Positions 6,212 to 7,757 of a DNA stretch of 7,757 nt are shown here, piece by piece. Origin of the DNA: Actinomycetes bacterium (GTDB lineage Bacteria > Actinomycetota > Acidimicrobiia > Acidimicrobiales > Microtrichaceae); NCBI GenBank assembly GCA_023392475.1, contig JAEVZA010000373.1, positions 1 through 7,757 of the forward strand, given 5' to 3'. Under the pieces are notes generated by a model. The model was not told where the DNA came from and did not search any database. It saw only the letters and a program-made list of their open reading frames with translations. The position numbers were made by a program, and so were the translations under genes. The first letter of the stretch is position 1, and every line of letters begins with the position of its first letter.

Positions 6212-6270
6212 CCCGCTTCGTTCGTCGAGGGCGTCGGCCAGTGACGGCCTGGACGAACAGGAGGGGCGGG
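6212..6270. terminator. stem-loop after the MaoC-like gene, putative terminator
   Basis: GTTCGTC (6220-6226) pairs with GACGAAC (6252-6258), and CCCGC (6212-6216) with GCGGG (6266-6270) beyond an internal loop. Inside, GGCC (6236-6239) can pair with GGCC (6246-6249). The stem is less perfect than the other two hairpins and has no T-run. It follows the MaoC-like stop by about 28 nt and precedes the methyltransferase, so it may end the first transcript. GACGAACAG (6252-6260) also occurs in the hairpin at 932-1000. Confidence 0.45.
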
Positions 6271-6293
6271 TCGGGCCGCGCGACCATGGCGGC

Positions 6294-7061
6294 GTGCCGA
6301 TCAACCCCGTCGCCGCCGGCGGCTTCTCGTCCGCCGCCGCCACCTACGCGCGCATCCGCCCCACGTACGCGCGAGCCGCGATCGGTGCGATCAAGGAGGC
6401 CTGCGGCCGCGGCGCCCACGTGCTCGACGTCGCCGCCGGCACGGGCATCCTGAGCGGCCAGCTGGCCCGGGCCGGCCTCGCGGTCACGGCCGTCGAGCCG
6501 CTCGACCCGATGGCCCGGCAGCTGCGGCTCGCGCTGCCGCAGGTGCCGGTCGTGCTCGGCACCGCCGAGGCCCTGCCGCTGCGCGACCACGTCGCGGACG
6601 CCTGCACCGTCGGCCAGGGGTTCCACTGGTTCGACGCGGACGCCGCGCTCGACGAGGCGGCCCGCGTCCTCCGGCCGGGCGGCTCGGTGTTCCTCGCCTG
6701 GAACGTGCGCGACCAGGGGGTGGGGTGGGTCGACGAGCTCACGCAGCTCGTCGAGGCCCGCACCGGCGGCCGGCCGTACGACGACCACCGCGAGCGGCCG
6801 TGGGCCGACGTCGTCGCCGCGCACGGCGGGTTCACCGAGCTCGTCGAGGAGCACTTCCCGAACCCCGTGCCGACGACCGTCGACGGCGTCCTCGAGCGGC
6901 TGCGCTCCACCAGCTTCGTCGCCGCGCTCGACGACGGCCCGCGTGAGGAGCTGGTCGCGGAGGCGGGCGACCTCCTCGCCGCGCACCCCGAGCTGGTCGG
7001 CACGTTCGACTACCCGCACGAGACGGTCCTGCACTCGTGCCGCGCCCTGCCCCCGACGTGA
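6294..7061 (+). CDS. class I SAM-dependent methyltransferase, Methyltransf_11 type
   Basis: This is a 255-residue cytoplasmic enzyme with a Rossmann fold. Motif I is VLDVAAGTG (43-51), which binds S-adenosylmethionine. AVEP (66-69) supplies the acidic residue for the ribose, LGTAEALPL (88-96) contacts adenine, GFHWFD (109-114) replaces the usual motif IV, and RVLRPGGSVFLAWN (124-137) is the post-motif strand. The HWF signature is common in the trans-aconitate and small-acid methyltransferase-like subfamily, but the substrate cannot be predicted. GTG 6294 is the only start in frame that keeps the N-terminal FSSAAATYARIRPTY segment; no Shine-Dalgarno sequence or TANNNT box lies close to it. An AGGAGG at 6259-6264 is about 30 nt away, too far to serve this start. 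Its stop overlaps the start of the MutY gene. Confidence 0.88.
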   Translation: MPINPVAAGGFSSAAATYARIRPTYARAAIGAIKEACGRGAHVLDVAAGTGILSGQLARAGLAVTAVEPLDPMARQLRLALPQVPVVLGTAEALPLRDHVADACTVGQGFHWFDADAALDEAARVLRPGGSVFLAWNVRDQGVGWVDELTQLVEARTGGRPYDDHRERPWADVVAAHGGFTELVEEHFPNPVPTTVDGVLERLRSTSFVAALDDGPREELVAEAGDLLAAHPELVGTFDYPHETVLHSCRALPPT

Positions 7062-7757
7062 TCGACTCGTGGTCGGCGACGGCGCACGTGGTGGCCGATG
7101 ACGCGGCCGACCTGGCGGCCGAGCGCGAGGCGGTGCTCGCCGACGGGCTCCCGCGACTGCGCGACCTGCCCTGGCGCCGCACCCGCGACCCGTGGGCCGT
7201 GCTCGTGAGCGAGGTCATGCTCCAGCAGACGCAGGCGGCCCGCGTCGTGCCGAGGTGGGAGCGGTTCCTCGACCGCTGGCCCACGCCCGCCTCGTGCGCC
7301 GCCGCGCCGCTCGCTGACGTGCTCGCCGAGTGGCAGGGCCTCGGCTACCCGCGGCGCGCCCGCAACCTCCGGCTCGCCGCGGGGCGCTGCGTCGAGGAGC
7401 ACGGCGGTGCGCTGCCGACGACGCTCGACGGGCTGCTGGCGCTGCCGGGCGTCGGCCCGTACACGGCGCGGGCCGTGCTCGCCTTCGCCCTGGAGGCGGA
7501 CGGCGTCGGCGTCGTCGACACCAACATCGCCCGGGTGCTGGCCCGCCGGGCGGGTCGGCGGCTCACGCCCAAGGTGGCGCAGGCGGCAGCGGACGCCCTC
7601 GTGCCGCCCGGCGAGACCTGGGCGTGGAACCAGGTGCTGATGGACCTCGGCGCGACGCGGTGCCGCCCGGTGCCCGACTGCGAGGGCTGCCCGGTCGACT
7701 GCGCCTGGGCCGCGGCCGGCCGCCCGGCACCGGATCCGGCGACGGGCTCCGCCGGCG
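7058..7757 (+). CDS. mutY: A/G-specific adenine DNA glycosylase, 3'-truncated
   Basis: A HhH-GPD base-excision repair enzyme that removes adenine mispaired with 8-oxoguanine; 233 residues are visible and the frame runs off the window. Features in order: PWRRTRDPW (38-46), SEVMLQQTQ (51-59) with catalytic Glu52, QGLGYPRRARNL (93-104), the helix-hairpin-helix LPGVGPYTARA (129-139), and catalytic Asp154 in VVDTNIARVLAR. A four-cysteine cluster (Cys202, 208, 211, 215) is the expected 4Fe-4S site, but its spacing is C-x5-C-x2-C-x3-C rather than the usual C-x6-C-x2-C-x5-C. The SEVMLQQTQ motif favours MutY over endonuclease III. GTG 7058 overlaps the methyltransferase stop (GTGA) with no Shine-Dalgarno sequence, so translation is probably coupled. 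Whether the C-terminal 8-oxoG-recognition domain is present cannot be seen. Confidence 0.9.
   Translation, partial: MIDSWSATAHVVADDAADLAAEREAVLADGLPRLRDLPWRRTRDPWAVLVSEVMLQQTQAARVVPRWERFLDRWPTPASCAAAPLADVLAEWQGLGYPRRARNLRLAAGRCVEEHGGALPTTLDGLLALPGVGPYTARAVLAFALEADGVGVVDTNIARVLARRAGRRLTPKVAQAAADALVPPGETWAWNQVLMDLGATRCRPVPDCEGCPVDCAWAAAGRPAPDPATGSAG

Noticed and set aside
6259..6264. AGGAGG as the ribosome binding site of the methyltransferase
   Set aside because: It is about 30 nt before GTG 6294 and no nearer start codon exists in that frame; it is part of the hairpin flank.

Overview
The window is very GC-rich, with GTG starts, tight gene packing and actinobacterial-looking promoters. The proteins fit a high-GC actinobacterium, and my guess is Acidimicrobiia; that placement is inference. 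I see no rRNA, tRNA, CRISPR array, insertion sequence or phage gene. It reads as a chromosomal metabolic and housekeeping region, and I do not see a convincing new defence or mobile system.

Layout: (1) 2-931 (+) is the 3' part of an alpha/beta hydrolase (esterase type), probably secreted. (2) 932-1000 is a long stem-loop filling the gap between convergent genes. (3) 1019-2644 (-) is a long acyl-CoA dehydrogenase that looks like (2S)-methylsuccinyl-CoA dehydrogenase (Mcd). (4) 2645-2705 holds its own promoter, with a palindromic operator over the -10 box. (5) 2706-5303 (-) is a membrane protein with two PAS-like regions, GGDEF and EAL, for cyclic di-GMP turnover. (6) 5304-5671 is a 368-bp divergent intergenic region. 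It holds tandem -10-like boxes for the GGDEF/EAL gene, a near-perfect 24-bp-stem hairpin, and a 35-bp direct repeat whose second copy carries the promoter of the next gene. (7) 5672-6184 (+) is a single-domain MaoC-like hydratase. (8) 6184-6293 holds a third stem-loop. (9) 6294-7061 (+) is a class I SAM methyltransferase, overlapping by GTGA with (10) 7058-7757 (+), a MutY-type adenine glycosylase cut by the window end.

How the genes may work together: the Mcd-like dehydrogenase and the MaoC-like protein both resemble enzymes of the ethylmalonyl-CoA pathway of acetyl-CoA assimilation (methylsuccinyl-CoA to mesaconyl-CoA, then hydration). They lie on opposite sides of the c-di-GMP gene and face outward. 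Both have promoters of nearly the same design (TTGGG, 19-nt spacer, TANNNT, 7-8 nt, ATG), which predicts leaderless mRNAs and perhaps shared control. The methyltransferase and MutY form a translationally coupled pair. The three intergenic hairpins share sequence words and may be one local family of terminators or palindromic repeats.
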